In this document: positions 37,029 to 48,500 of the stretch, piece after piece
How positions within the stretch are numbered: position 1 is the stretch's first letter
Layout of the letters: every line of letters starts with the position of its first letter
Assembly: GCA_030407085.1 (NCBI GenBank)
Contig: CM059587.1
Location: forward strand, 20,557,001 to 20,621,000
DNA: 64,000 bases
Reading direction: 5' to 3'
Origin: Trichopria drosophilae
Lineage: Eukaryota > Arthropoda > Insecta > Hymenoptera > Diapriidae
Translations under genes and position numbers: made by a program
The notes under the pieces: generated by a model
Databases searched by the model: none
What the model was told of the DNA's origin: nothing
Seen by the model: the letters and a program-made list of their open reading frames with translations, nothing else

Positions 37029-37119
37029 ATCCCGAGTAGAAATTTGTTTAGGCCCTGATCAGGGTGTAACGTTTTTGGTCAGGCCCTGATCAGGTCCGTA
37101 ATAAATTTCTACTCGGGAT
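37029..37119. mobile_element. 91-bp MITE/hairpin with 17-bp perfect inverted ends
   Basis: ATCCCGAGTAGAAATTT at 37029-37045 pairs perfectly with 37103-37119. Between them AGGCCCTGATCAGG occurs twice (about 37050 and 37081). This compact palindromic structure suggests a small foldback or MITE. Confidence 0.7.
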
Positions 37120-37544
37120 TATAACCACCAGCGGCAGAGAACACTATAATTATAAACGGATAGGAAAGAGTAATCTCAATACCAAACTTACACAATGCAA
37201 AAGAGCGATTCACACCCGCGAGATACTGATTATTGTCCTCTAATTTAATAGCAAGTAACCATTTTCACAAGTATCGCGGAAAATGAGAAGAATAACAACC
37301 GTGGAACGTAAACAACATACATTAAGGATTGTAAACAGTTCGCTGCATTTTTTTATGCGCCCGTTTCGAATCCACATTTATTTCATACATATTTTGAATA
37401 ATATTCCATTTTCGAGCACGTTTGTTTTCTGCAGTCTACATAATTCAAAAATTATCTTTCTTTTTTTTAATAACCATAGGTCTGGCGAAGTATTGAATTT
37501 GGTCAGTTCCCGCAAAAAAATTACCCTATAGTTTTTCATCAAAT

Positions 37545-37800
37545 GTCGACGTTTCAGGCCCTAAGGAACCCAAAGCCACAATAAAAAAATTTGTGTCCGT
37601 TAGGTTGTACGTCCGTCCGTCCGTCCGTGGGCAAAATTTTGTATACGCGATATCTCGCGACTGGCAGGACGAATGTGAAAAGTACAAACGGATTTGGGTT
37701 TCTCTTGGCCAAACTTAGATCTGATTAGTTTTTGGAGAAAATGCATATTAGATTATGAGGAGGTTTAACAAAAAAACGCTCAAAAAACACGTTTTTTCCA
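37545..37800. repeat. GTCC microsatellite with conserved-looking flank
   Basis: Four to five GTCC units lie at about 37608-37629, followed by GGGCAAAATTTTGTATACGC and GATATCTCGCGACTGGCAGG. Such a (GTCC)n plus TACGCGATATCTCG block is a recurrent dispersed-repeat style in insect genomes by general familiarity. The family name is unknown to me. Confidence 0.4.
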
Positions 37801-37965
37801 TTTTTTAAGAAAAAATACAAATCGTACAAAAAAATGTTTCAAACAAAAAATATAGAACATCGAATTCTCTACAAAAAAGGTTTTATTCATTTCTTCATAA
37901 AATCAACGATAAAGCCGTAAAAAGCAAATTAACATGAAATTAACATAAATTGTACATACACATAT

Positions 37966-38265
37966 CACGGAGAAAAATGACTCCGCTGGATTAGCTGATT
38001 TATATCAGCTAAAATTTTCGGCTGGAATTGCCGAAAATATACGCAATTTTAGCTGTTTTGATTCCGCTAATGTAACCTTAACCCTACTCAATTCGCGCTT
38101 AGCTCTAAATTTCCGCTACATTAGCATACAATTTGCGGACTTTTTCAGTAAATTTAGCTGAAATTATCGGCTATCCCTACGGAATTCCATCAGCTGTTCC
38201 TATAGGATAAAATTGGTAGAATCTGCGGATTTTTCGGTTGATTTTGCTGATTATTTTTCTCCGTG
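37966..38265. mobile_element. 300-bp MITE with CACGGAGAAAAAT ends
   Basis: CACGGAGAAAAAT at the left is mirrored by ATTTTTCTCCGTG ending at 38265. The interior is rich in TTAGCTGA/TCAGCTAA and CCGCTA words in both orientations, and non-coding. The flanks share only AT, so target duplication length is unclear. Confidence 0.75.
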
Positions 38266-38346
38266 ATACAATGCATATGTATGTATATTATATACATTAC
38301 ATGAAAAACAGAGACACACGGGGAGCAGGGGAGTGAGGCGGGTATC

Positions 38347-38361
38347 GGGGGGGGGGGGGGG
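38347..38361. repeat. Poly(G) run, 15 nt
   Basis: A 15-nt G homopolymer inside a G-rich stretch that continues as GGTGGTGGTGGCGGGCGGGG near 38405. Confidence 0.9.
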
Positions 38362-38842
38362 CATAAAAAAATATTCACTGTAATGTTGGTGTCGGGTAGC
38401 CATGGGGTGGTGGTGGCGGGCGGGGGGTTCGGGGCTTAGCCGATAGCAACAACTTCAACTGATCGTAGTTCAGGATATTGTTATTAACGAACATACTGTT
38501 AACGTTATTGTAAATAACGGTTTATAGAATCGGGCAACTACGACGAAACTCAACTAGCTTGTCAATTTCGGAAGTTTTTCAGTTATAAATAACCAATCGA
38601 GCCAAAACCTTTCGCGCCCAGGGTGTGAAGAAAAACGTATTAATGTACTGGATCGCATGAACGGAAACCGAAGTATCCCACATATAAAAAAATTTATTTC
38701 CTGCAATCCGACCTGTCAAAAACTCGACTAAACCGCGTTTTTTAAGCATCAGTGCGAACAAGACGTGCTCATTTATCAGTGCTTCGGCTGACCTGCGGTC
38801 GGGGTCGTAGTTTTGAAAATGCTCATTTTCAATTTTAATATA

Positions 38843-39298
38843 GGGTGAATATGCCAATGAATGGACGACTACCAATGAATGGACGATTTTCTACATATTT
38901 CTATTTCTTATGAATGTATGATGCACAAGAATCAACAAAATACATATTTTTATGTTCTTTGAACATTCAAAACAATATTTACAGTACTATTGATTTTCCA
39001 GTGTTTTTTATTTTGTAAAATCAAAGCAAAGTTTTAAAGCCATCCAAAACTGGTACTGAAAACGTCCCATTTGATTTAACCCGTCTATTCATTGGGGTTT
39101 AGCAGATTTTTTTACAAACGTATGAAGACGAGGTTAATAATTAAATAAAATCAAAGGTTGAACTACACGGTCATAAAGAGCAGAGTCTAACGATTTTAAT
39201 GGTGGTATCATAATTAAATTTTCATAAAAGAATTCAAAAGTTACAATCGATCAAAGTGTGAAAAATGCTTAACCGCCCATTCATTGGCATATTCACCC
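38843..39298. mobile_element. 456-bp MITE, TA target duplication, GGGTGAATATGCC ends
   Basis: The left end GGGTGAATATGCCAATGAAT is mirrored exactly at the right (ATTCATTGGCATATTCACCC), with TA on each side (38841-38842, 39299-39300). The phrase CCAATGAATGGACGA is tandemly repeated just inside the left end. Inverted TTAACCCGTCTATTCATTGG and TTAACCGCCCATTCATTGGC lie to the right. TA duplication fits the Tc1/mariner/pogo group. There is no coding region. Confidence 0.85.
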
Positions 39299-40286
39299 TA
39301 TTTAAGGAACAAGATATTGTTACAATATATGTATAGAAACTACTGGAACCTAACGATGCTGGAACTACCCTCTGCCGCCTTCTTTCCTGGCAGTGTTAAA
39401 ATGGGAATATTCCCGAAAGCATCAGCCTTTCTTCAGGGAACTGCAATACGAATTTAGCCAAAATTGTAAGCACCCGAGTCGAAGGCATCTAGTTGTATTA
39501 TAAAAAAACGATGTGTTATGTAAGAAAAAGTTAGGATCAAACTGTAGATGAGATGCCAGCACCCTCTACTAGGAACTCTTGAGAAACCTGGAGAAAACTG
39601 TTGAGAAAAATATTATATACGAGTAATAAATACAAACAATGTAATAATTGAGTTGATGATATATATTATGTAACGTTAAAAAAAAAGAATTTACCAAACC
39701 TTTGCCATTAATTCAACAATTAATAACAATACTTTCTTCGCACGTTTTGCCAATTCAAATCATGAAACAGAATTACTAATTTATTAATAGAAAGACTACT
39801 AATTATAAGTAGTAAGATGAATACCTAATATTACTAATTCAAATAGTTAAATGCCATAAAATGGCTAATTCGTTAGTCAAATACCGTCCTACCAAGTGAT
39901 TCAGTTAATTTGTAGAGTACAATATGTATTTTAAATCTTAACATATTTTCTCTACTTGTATTTATCAAGGATGTCGAGTATCTTATATTATAATTTGAGT
40001 GTAAATTTAGGCGACATTAAAGAGTATTTATTTTATTACGGCGAAGAAAGAGGCTTTATAAACGTAGACCCCATTTTAAAACGTATGAACACATGGAATA
40101 AGAGTACACAGTCTTCCTTCCCCTTCGACCAGTATTATAATATCATAACTGAATAAACAAATGAATGCTCAGAGAAATTAGTGTTTTCATTTGAAAGTGT
40201 TTAATGAGGGAGTAATGGTAGATGGAGAAGAAGGAGGTTTATGTACAAAAGTTGAATGTAGCCTAAAAACAACAAAAAATATTGAA
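39299..40286. other. Mostly unassigned
   Basis: AT-rich. Apart from the small open frame at 39971-40156 nothing was recognised. Confidence 0.35.
39971..40156 (+). CDS. Hypothetical small ORF (61 aa)
   Basis: An ATG with A at -3 opens a 61-codon frame starting MSSILYYNLSVNLGDIKEYL and ending DQYYNIITE. Unlike most frames here it is not low-complexity and has a mixed, soluble-looking composition. No motif, signal peptide or splice context was recognised. It could be a terminal exon (AAG precedes the ATG closely), a small gene, or chance. Confidence 0.2.
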   Translation: MSSILYYNLSVNLGDIKEYLFYYGEERGFINVDPILKRMNTWNKSTQSSFPFDQYYNIITE

Positions 40287-41277
40287 AAATCTATATTTTC
40301 CTCCCCTTCTCGACCGACTGGCATGCCTTCTTGACGAGGAAACATATCTCAATGACTATACGAAAAATGGACCGATTTTTAATTAAGAAGGTTATTTTTA
40401 TCATCAGACGAACGAAGCAGAATTCCCTCATTGAAAAAATGGGAAAACTCCACCTCCGGCGTTTCATCCCGATCTGCACCTACTGAAATCATCAGCATGG
40501 CTTGTTGGTGCTGATCTGCCTTGTACGCCACTATTATTGTTCATGATGGAAAGTCTTTTTGTACAGATTAGACTGAATTTCCGCTAGGTGCGAAAATTCA
40601 GCACCCGCACTCAAGACATCTGTCGACGATCTACCAAGTGTGAAAGATAAAAAACCACTCACTCGGCAAGGTAGACCGTGATATTATCATCTGGTGATAA
40701 ATATATGTTAAGGATTAACCTTTTCAAGTGTTAATTGAGAATTTTTTGCCCCTTCTCGCCTAAAGCTCATTATCATAATGAAAGTAACGTGAACCAGTTT
40801 TTAACAAATTAAATGCGGCTTATGCCCCACCAATGAAAAATCTATATTTTCCCCCTCTCGGCCGATTGGCGTGCATGCCTGAGAAGGAAAAATATCTCAA
40901 TCACGATGAAAAATTGACCGATTTTCAATTGAAAAGGTTATTTTTATTGTCAGACGAACGAAGCAGAATTCTCTCATTGAAAAAATGATAGAACTCTCCG
41001 CCTTCGGCCCGGGAACAAAGTTCCGAAAATCAACACGGCGAAAAGCCAAAATTTCGATATAGCATGGCTACAGCGTGATTTTGTTCACTTGACCTTTCAA
41101 AATTTGGCAAAAAGAAAACGAATTAAAATACCTTGGACTCACGCAATATCCAATTTTAGCCTTTCGGGGCTTTGATGTTCGGAACTTGTTCACCGGCCCA
41201 CTTCCCGATCGGCACCCACTGGAATCATCAGCAAAGCTTGTTGGTACATATCTGCCTTGCACGCCACTATTATTCCG
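40287..41277 (+). repeat. Direct duplication: two diverged copies
   Basis: Copy A (about 40287-40545) and copy B (about 40834-41277) share AAAAATCTATATTTTCC, CAGACGAACGAAGCAGAATT, and TCATCAGCA...CTTGTTGGT...ATCTGCCTTG...ACGCCACTATTATT. Copy B is longer because a 193-bp MITE (41006-41198) interrupts it. Copies differ at many sites, so the duplication is old. Confidence 0.7.
41006..41198. mobile_element. 193-bp MITE with ~43-bp imperfect inverted ends
   Basis: The left end GGCCCGGGAACAAAGTTCCG continues with AAAATCAAC and GGCGAAAAGCC. The right end is its imperfect complement (CGGAACTTGTTCACCGGCC, preceded by CTTTCGGGGC). It interrupts duplicated copy B relative to copy A, which shows that it is an insertion. 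Confidence 0.65.
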
Positions 41278-41279
41278 TT

Positions 41280-42945
41280 ATCACCAAAAAATTTGGCCTA
41301 AAATTACAGAATTGGTCCGAACGCACCTTTTTAACGATGTATCTATGGGCAAAAGTGCGGGTAAAAATGCTTCCCTATCTGTGATCATTTTTTGAGTATT
41401 TAAGCCTAAAATAAGAAAAATCTCTAGAGGGACTGTTGAATAAATTATGTTTTGTATATTTTTTTCATTTTATAGTACATTCTTCATTCTAAAACTTTTG
41501 AATACTAATTTGTTTGATTCCTAATCGTTTGTAGCTGTCAAGTATTCAATCCCACTTTTTCAAATCAAATCTCGATGATTGTCATTAAGATTATATTACT
41601 GCTCTTACAAAAACACCAAACGCAATAAGTTATGAAAATCGGTATTGTGATAGTCGCATTAATTGTAGGAATAAATGAGTTAGTTAAAAAATATGTTGAG
41701 TATATTGATTATATTTACCGCATGTTTTTCTTCTAAGCTTTTTTCTTGTAATCTTTCTCATATTGAAAATACCAACCATTAAGCAGTTGCACTCATTTAA
41801 AATAATGACAAGACTAGGCGCAAATTATATTTGTAATTGAACTGTCTACTGTCAGAAAGCTCGGAAACCACCAGCGAAGTTTGCAAATCTTTCCAAAGCA
41901 AATACTCCCCAATTTCGGATAGATAAACTGACTGTTCTCAAATTTTCTGGACAGTTACTAAGTTAGTGTGTATTTTAATAATCCATGTTTTATTTTCGAA
42001 GGAAGTAGTTTATAATTAAACTACATTTATTTCAGATCAAAACATCAAGAACACATTTTTTAAACAGCGTTGTTAGGGCAAGTATTTTTCTGAAATTGTT
42101 AGTGCAATTTCACATAAATGCCATACAAATAATATCAAAGATAAATTAATTAAATATCATTGGGTATTGGACTGATTAGTATTTAATGATTTTAGAGTAA
42201 AGAATATATTTAAAAAAATATATTACATACAGAAACACAATGTATTCCACAATCCCATATAACTCCGAAGAGAACCGAGTTATTGTTCCTACTATTATAC
42301 TTAGTTAGAATCCGCAGAATTTTCCATCCTTATTTTTGTGTTCAAAATTTAATTATAAATTATTGATCAATGTTTTATATTTTAAAGTAATCCTGATTAA
42401 ATATTATATACTCATACCATTTATATATTAGTGGAGTGGGTAATAATCGACCCAGCGTGAAATTTGGATCGTAGCAATTACCTATAAGTTCATCCTACTA
42501 TGGAGGGGACTTAGCTAAAGCCTTAAAACCGAATTATAAACAGTTTAAACGCTGTTTCATATGCTTTGTTTTCGAATGACCAATAATAAGCCTGGTATCA
42601 ATCCTATTATTATTAATACGGGAACTTTCAGTATAATCAACTTTCACTAAAAATTGAAAAAACTACTAGCTTCGCGTGCACAGCTTTCGACCATTCCCTC
42701 TGTTTCCTTGACAATATATTTTAAAACTAAAAGACATTCTCAGGACTTTAATCGTACACCGGTGATTGAAGCGGCGCACATATTAGTATCAGATTATTGA
42801 GGCTAAAAATAGCCCCATAGGTGAAGAGCTCAATTAATTTAAATATATATTTTTTTATAATACTCTCATAGGTTTGTATTTTAAGCTATGATTGACAGAA
42901 ATATAAAAATATAGATTCATTTTGTATAAAGTGACTCTAAATCGC
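41280..42945. other. Nothing recognised
   Basis: AT-rich sequence without supported genes or definable repeats. Confidence 0.4.
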
Positions 42946-43295
42946 CAAATATGATAAGCGGAGATTTTCATAAGGCGGAAACGAGTGCTTTTGACATTAA
43001 ATGGTTATTTTCGTATCAAGAGCGTAAAATTCAGTTTTACGCCACGACAATAGAACCCGAGAAGAGGCACATCAGGCTCGAGATTCACGAGGGTGACATT
43101 TCTACGTCTGAGATTGGAATATTGTTTTTTGATGCAGTAGGCGAAAAATATTTTATTTGCGGTCCTAAAATGTTAATTTCACGCCTCTGTGGGCGTACAA
43201 TTTATTTTTTGCACCAGGAGTCATGAAATAGGCGTTTTACGCCCGTAAATGAGAGCGTAAAATGACCACTATACGCCTACTGCCTAAAAAAATAT
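42946..43295. repeat. GCGTAAA-type dispersed repeat, best copy
   Basis: Contains GAGCGTAAAATTCAGTTTTACGCC (split across 43020-43043), GGCGTTTTACGCCCG near 43233 and GAGCGTAAAATGACC near 43253. The motif TTTTACGC thus appears in both orientations at both ends. A 91-codon open frame (42951-43226) runs through it, probably by chance because the other copies are not open. It shares words with copies at 1.1, 14.6, 34.2 and 51.5 kb. Confidence 0.55.
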
Positions 43296-43319
43296 TTTCC
43301 TAAACATTTTTAAGATTCC

Positions 43320-43439
43320 TAAAGGCGAATCCGACATTAGATTATCAAAATTGAAAATGGCGGATCCAATATGGCGGACGCCAACAGTTAATATTGACCG
43401 AAATCGCTTCAAACCTGTATTCGGGAGTCGTCGGGGTTG
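43320..43439. repeat. CTGATTACGA-family unit
   Basis: One diverged unit with CGAATCCGACATTAGATTA, AAAATGGCGGATCCAATATG and GGGAGTCGTCGGGGTTGT. It matches the tandem units at 50.6-50.9 kb. Confidence 0.6.
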
Positions 43440-43443
43440 TTAA

Positions 43444-44700
43444 GGAGGTTCACCAGGTCAAAGAATTAACATTGAGAATTTAACGAAAAAATTATAGTAG
43501 GTTAAACAATGCACTCTAAAATGATTGGAGTCAATTGCGGAGTCCAAGAGAGAGTAATCGGTAAATTTCACTCTCTCGGAGTCACATTCGCTCCTTTAGA
43601 GTATTTCATGCTAGGTTTGACTCCTTTACCGGTGTAGTTATATTCTGCAAGGAAGACTGGTTACTACGTGGCCGGCCGACAAACATGTTTTGTGTCAACT
43701 CGCTATAACTTATTCAATTCTGAGAATTTTGAAACGAATAAAAAAAGAAATTGTTCGTTAGAGTTTTTTGCATCTAATGAAGAATGAACAAATTATATAT
43801 CTGAATAAACAATTAAGTTTTTCAGGGCCTCGAAGCACATGACGCGTTGGTGATCGGCTGCCACCAACTTTAAACATTCATTACTTTTTGACTATTAGAC
43901 CAATAAAAATAAAACTTTCCAGAAAATTTGTTCATACCTTTATGAACAACTTTCTCGCTGACACTTTTCGGATACTCGAAATTTGTTCGATAAACGAAGA
44001 GCCAGAAGGTATATATTGCAGTTGCAAAGAAAAAAATTAATAACATTATTGTTTATTGAGATATATAATTTATTATTTCACCATTAGATGTGGAAATCTC
44101 TAACGAACAATTTCTTTTTTTATTCGTTTCAAAACCTTCAAAATTGGCTATGTTATAGCGAGTTGAAAAAAAAGGCGACCGCGTAGTAACTAGTCCTGTC
44201 TATACGGCATTCAGCCGCCTTTCTCTTTTTCCGTATTTATTGACACCATTGGAGTATATTTTCACTCCAAAGAACTCAAATGTAGTCGAACCCGGCCTAC
44301 CCGGTGAAATTTGGCTCCAATAATTTTAGTGTGTGAAAGAAACTAATATCTGCAAAGTTTCAAGCCCCTAGGTACCTTCAAAGCAGAGAAATTAATAAAA
44401 ATGTTCACGATTCTTTAACATTGAGTTTTATGGGAACATGTATATATTCATGAAATTCGTATTGAATTAACATTGAGTTTTTCGTAAAATTTATACTACT
44501 GATAACAAAATTTGTGAGATTTTATTTGCAGAAAGAAAAACGTCTCTTCCTACCTTTAGAGACGAGAAATAAAATAAACAAATAGCTAAAAGGGTCATTT
44601 TTGGTTATGTTGACGGACGGCAACGTCTTAGGAAGCATACCACCGAAGTCATATTGGCGTCCGTTCCATATTTGACTCGATAGGTACCTGGTGAACCTCC
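43444..44700. mobile_element. 1.26-kb foldback element flanked by TTAA
   Basis: The ends GGAGGTTCACCAGGT and ACCTGGTGAACCTCC are perfect over 15 bp and are bracketed by TTAA (43440-43443 and 44701-44704). An inner inverted pair (about 43709-43835 with 44025-44165) is nearly perfect in parts, for example GAAACGAATAAAAAAAGAAA and its complement near 44115. Inside are GGAGTC/GACTCC clusters. No coding capacity. The TTAA site fits piggyBac-type insertion, but the ends lack CCC. Confidence 0.75.
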
Positions 44701-44704
44701 TTAA

Positions 44705-46410
44705 ATATAAATCTGATATACAAAACTTAAAATCGACTGATTGCGTTTGAAAAAAGTTGCTCGAGTTTTGTGGGTGTAAATCGAATCAGAGTTAAAAATG
44801 GTTGAAAAACGACGATAAGAAATTAGCAAAAGTAAAAGAGAAGCCATGGCAAAAATGGGCAAATTAAAAGCCGTAAATAAGTGTATAACTTTAAACTCTG
44901 TCTTTTATGAATCACTTATTATAAATTCGTTGTTTTAACATATTTACTATGGAATCTATTAATACCACGATAACGACTGTTGTTAATTAATAAATAAAAA
45001 TTGAAAAAATTTAAACATTGCGTCTTAAAGGACTACACGAGGAAATTATGGGCAATAAAATGAACGTAAACCTAACTGTACTCACCTCTTAATCACTATA
45101 TCCCACAGTTACCTAATAACTATAGTTATAATAGTTATAATAAATTTAGTTATATCGCTATAGCGATCCAACCAAACGCAACCATTTGAATAATAATTTA
45201 AACTGTCCCGTGCTACTTAGGCCAGTTCTGCGTAAGCAAGTGAATGATTAGGACAAGGATAAAATATACTCACAACCCATACACTTAATACAACCACAAG
45301 TAAAATTATGCTTCAGTCAACATTTTTTAAATCCGAGTAAATTAATTTATGCGGAGCGCTTTCGAATTTTTAACATCGAATATTGGGCTCGTGAAAAGCT
45401 TCTCCGACAAAAAAAGCCCGGTTAAATTGTTTCAAATGTATTCAGTATACTGAATCTATAGATATTAAATTTTGGTATCGATGATATTGGTGCAGCCATT
45501 TGCAATTTTGAAAATAATGTCAGATTAGGATTAGGGTTAGTAGTACGAGAAATGTTTAAAAACACTTTTAATGCGAACAGTAAACTTACGAAAATTTCGG
45601 TTTTCTCATTCTCATACCTAAAAATATAACCTTTACGAGTATTTAAAACAAAATGAAATAGGTCGAGATTGAAACCTTTGCACACTGATAATAGTACATT
45701 ATGATACATAAGGCGAGTATTAAGTTGTAGTATAAATATGTAGTTGTATTAAATGATATCTACACTTATATACAATAAATTACACATTATCCATTTTCGC
45801 TGTTTACATAACGCCCTACCACAATAGTGCGAAATATTTTCATTTTTATTCGATGCAACAAGAAACTGGATTAAGTATTTTTATTGAGTTCATCATTTTT
45901 GTCCAGAAATATTTAATAACACAACATGTTTAAAGAATTTATAGTTTATAGATTGACAGATTATTATTTCATAATAATGTGATGAAATAAATAATTAACA
46001 AATTGATCTTTAGGGACGTACACGTGCTTCATCTATAATCACTCAATTTGTTAGTGTCATTTATAAATAATAACATAATTTCTGAAATATGTTTCATCTT
46101 CTGCAATTATATTTATAAAATTTAGCAATTGTTTAATTAATGCTAAACTCTCTCAAATTGATTTAGTTAAAATCTTCTAATTTACTACTAATTATAAAAG
46201 CTACTAATTTCATTTTTAGATTCGTAGAATTCTATTGATAATATAATCGTTTTTTAAATATTTTCTAGTCAAAAAATGATTTACTGAAGGTAAACCACTT
46301 TTTATTTTAAATTAATAATTCGGATTTAGAGGAAGATTGATTGTCATTTAAAAATCTATCGATTTTAACAACAATTTTTTTGTCAGCTCTGCACAAATTA
46401 ATAGGTTTAA
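44705..46410. other. Nothing recognised
   Basis: AT-rich. The 95-codon minus-strand frame at 45422-45709 has no motif or splice context. Confidence 0.35.
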
Positions 46411-46703
46411 TTATTTTAAATGAATCAAGAGATCTTTTTTATTGGGACATTTTACCAGATTTGGTGCCCGTTGTGAACCTTAACCTTAATTAATAGATAG
46501 AAGTCTATATATTTAGAAAAATTAATTTATTATCAGACGTTTTAAAGAAATTTTATATATTGAAAATATATAGACTTCTTTCTATTAATTAAGGTTAAAG
46601 TCCACAACGGGCAGCAAATCTTTTGACAAACGACGACAAAAAATTAATTAATAGAACCGAACATGTCCAAATTAAAACCATCTTTTGATTAATTTAAAAT
46701 ATT
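46411..46703. repeat. Foldback hairpin, ~59-bp inner arms
   Basis: The inner arms 46456-46514 and 46564-46622 are reverse complements with few changes; shared words are TGCCCGTTGTG and CCTTAACCTTAATTAATAGA. Outer arms (ATTTTAAATGAATCAAGAGA and its counterpart near 46685) extend the palindrome. No target duplication was identified. Confidence 0.75.
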
Positions 46704-47119
46704 CACTGTTCAATATAACGGCAAAAAACATCTTGCAATTTCAATTTAATGCTATTTAATTATTATTAATTTTTGTCAAGGCATTTGTTCTTTTTATAAC
46801 CCCTATATATCAATGTTATCCGATGATATGGGCGAAATTCGATTTCCCCCACTGGGCCTCTGCAAATTCGCAAATATTCTCATCATCAACTGACAAATAT
46901 AAATTAAAGTAAATGTAAATTAAAGAAAACTCGACGCCAATTCGTAAAGCTGGGCAAATTTGCAATTAGTCGCTGCAAGCGTTACCTCGAATTATTACTG
47001 TAGGACAAAACCGTGGCTAACTCGGTTTCCACAGGTAAGTTAAATCGCGTTGACTGGGTGAGAAATGCAGTGGCGTACTCTCGCATGCGCAAATATTATC
47101 AATTATTATTATTGCGCTT

Positions 47120-47320
47120 ATGTATACAGGAAGGTTTCCGTGAACCATCCATGCGCATGCGCTACACTTAATCCATGGAACTGAGGTTTAGAAGGGTGGT
47201 TTGTTATATGCAGTTTGCAAACGGTAGATGAAGTAGATTTGAGCAACAGCGCTAGTTGCCCGTACTTCTCAGGTGATGTTATCGCAATTAAGGTAGAGAA
47301 AGAAGACTTCCGCAAACGTT
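47120..47320. other. Unassigned mixed-composition stretch
   Basis: A 65-codon minus-strand frame (47118-47315) and several GCGCATGC words (about 47085, 47153) occur here. I do not see evidence for a gene. Confidence 0.3.
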
Positions 47321-47534
47321 AAATGGAATGTTTACACTATAGGGCTAGCATCCAGAAGCAGCAAAGCTAAGTAATACAAAATTTGACCGGTGAATAATTT
47401 GCGTGCCACATTCACCTTCGTATTTAGAGAAAATTAAATAGAAATTAATAAGTTAATCATGGTTTTGCAAAAATTCCCTTATACATAAGAGACCTCTGAC
47501 AGTCGTGTTCCGATAGATTAAAAAACTCATTTAA

Positions 47535-48500
47535 CCCGTAACCCCGAAGATGGCATAAAATATTAAAGATTTTCTTCTAATTAGTTGTCATACAAAGCGT
47601 CAATGAATTTGTTTCGGCATACATGTCTTACCGTTTTCGAGTGTGCGCTTTATAAATCTGCATTCCATTTTGGATTGTATTAACCTGTTTTTCCAATATG
47701 TCGGCTTAACGTAAAAAACGTGACAAAAATCTTCTTTTCACCAAAAATTTCTTAATTTTTTATATGAAGATGTTATCCATTCGACATATACTATAAGATT
47801 ATTACAGGTGTGATTGAACATTCAAAATGGCGGCTTCACAACGGCGTACTGAGATGAAAATTTCTTTGAAAAATTTGGTACGCTCTTACTAAAAAACTAC
47901 GGACTTAAAAAAAATGCTAAGAACCTAAAGTTCTTAGAATTCATCGAGAAATATAGTGGCATTCTTTCAGATTTTTTTAATGATATTTTGAGAAATTTGT
48001 TATCTAAATTTTTTCAACATTTTAAATTATTTACGAAAAATTCTGAAAAATTGTTAGTATATTCTTTGATTAATTCTAAACCTCTTTTGTTGTTTGCAAT
48101 TTTCTGCAAAACTTGATAGTTTTGAAGGAAAAGAATTTAAAATATTCTGGTTTAGGATTTTTGTTTGTAAAAAACTATCAACTTTTGGAACAAATTTAAA
48201 ACAAGAAAATACGTTTAGAATTCGTCAGAGAATATACTACATGTTTTCGGAACTTTTCGTAAGTAATTTAAAATTTAGAAAAAAAGTGAAAAACTTTCTC
48301 AAAATATAATTAAAAAAATCTGAAAAAATTCCACTGAATTTCATTATGAATTCTAAGAACTTTTCATTCTTCACTTTTTTAGAAAAGTTTATAGTTTTTA
48401 TGTTAGAGCGTCCCGAAATTTGTCAAATAAATTTTCATCTATGCACGCCACTGTGAAGCCGTCATTTTGAATTGCTTAATCGTACCTGTCGTAATATTTT
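47535..48500. mobile_element. Foldback element, relative of the 32.7-kb palindrome
   Basis: The left border TTAACCCGTAACCCCGAAG (TTAA at 47531-47534) resembles the 32.7-kb terminus. Inverted arms run from about 47806 to 48130 and 48160 to 48490, sharing TTCAAAATGGCGGCTTCACA, TTTACGAAAAATTCTG and AACTATCAACTTTTGG with the other copies. The right terminus is unclear. A GGGTTAA at 48978-48984 could be the end, but the sequence between belongs partly to the CTGATTACGA family. Confidence 0.65.

Noticed and set aside
42951..43226. 91-codon protein gene on the plus strand
   Set aside because: Lies wholly inside a dispersed hairpin repeat whose other copies are not open; no start context or motif.
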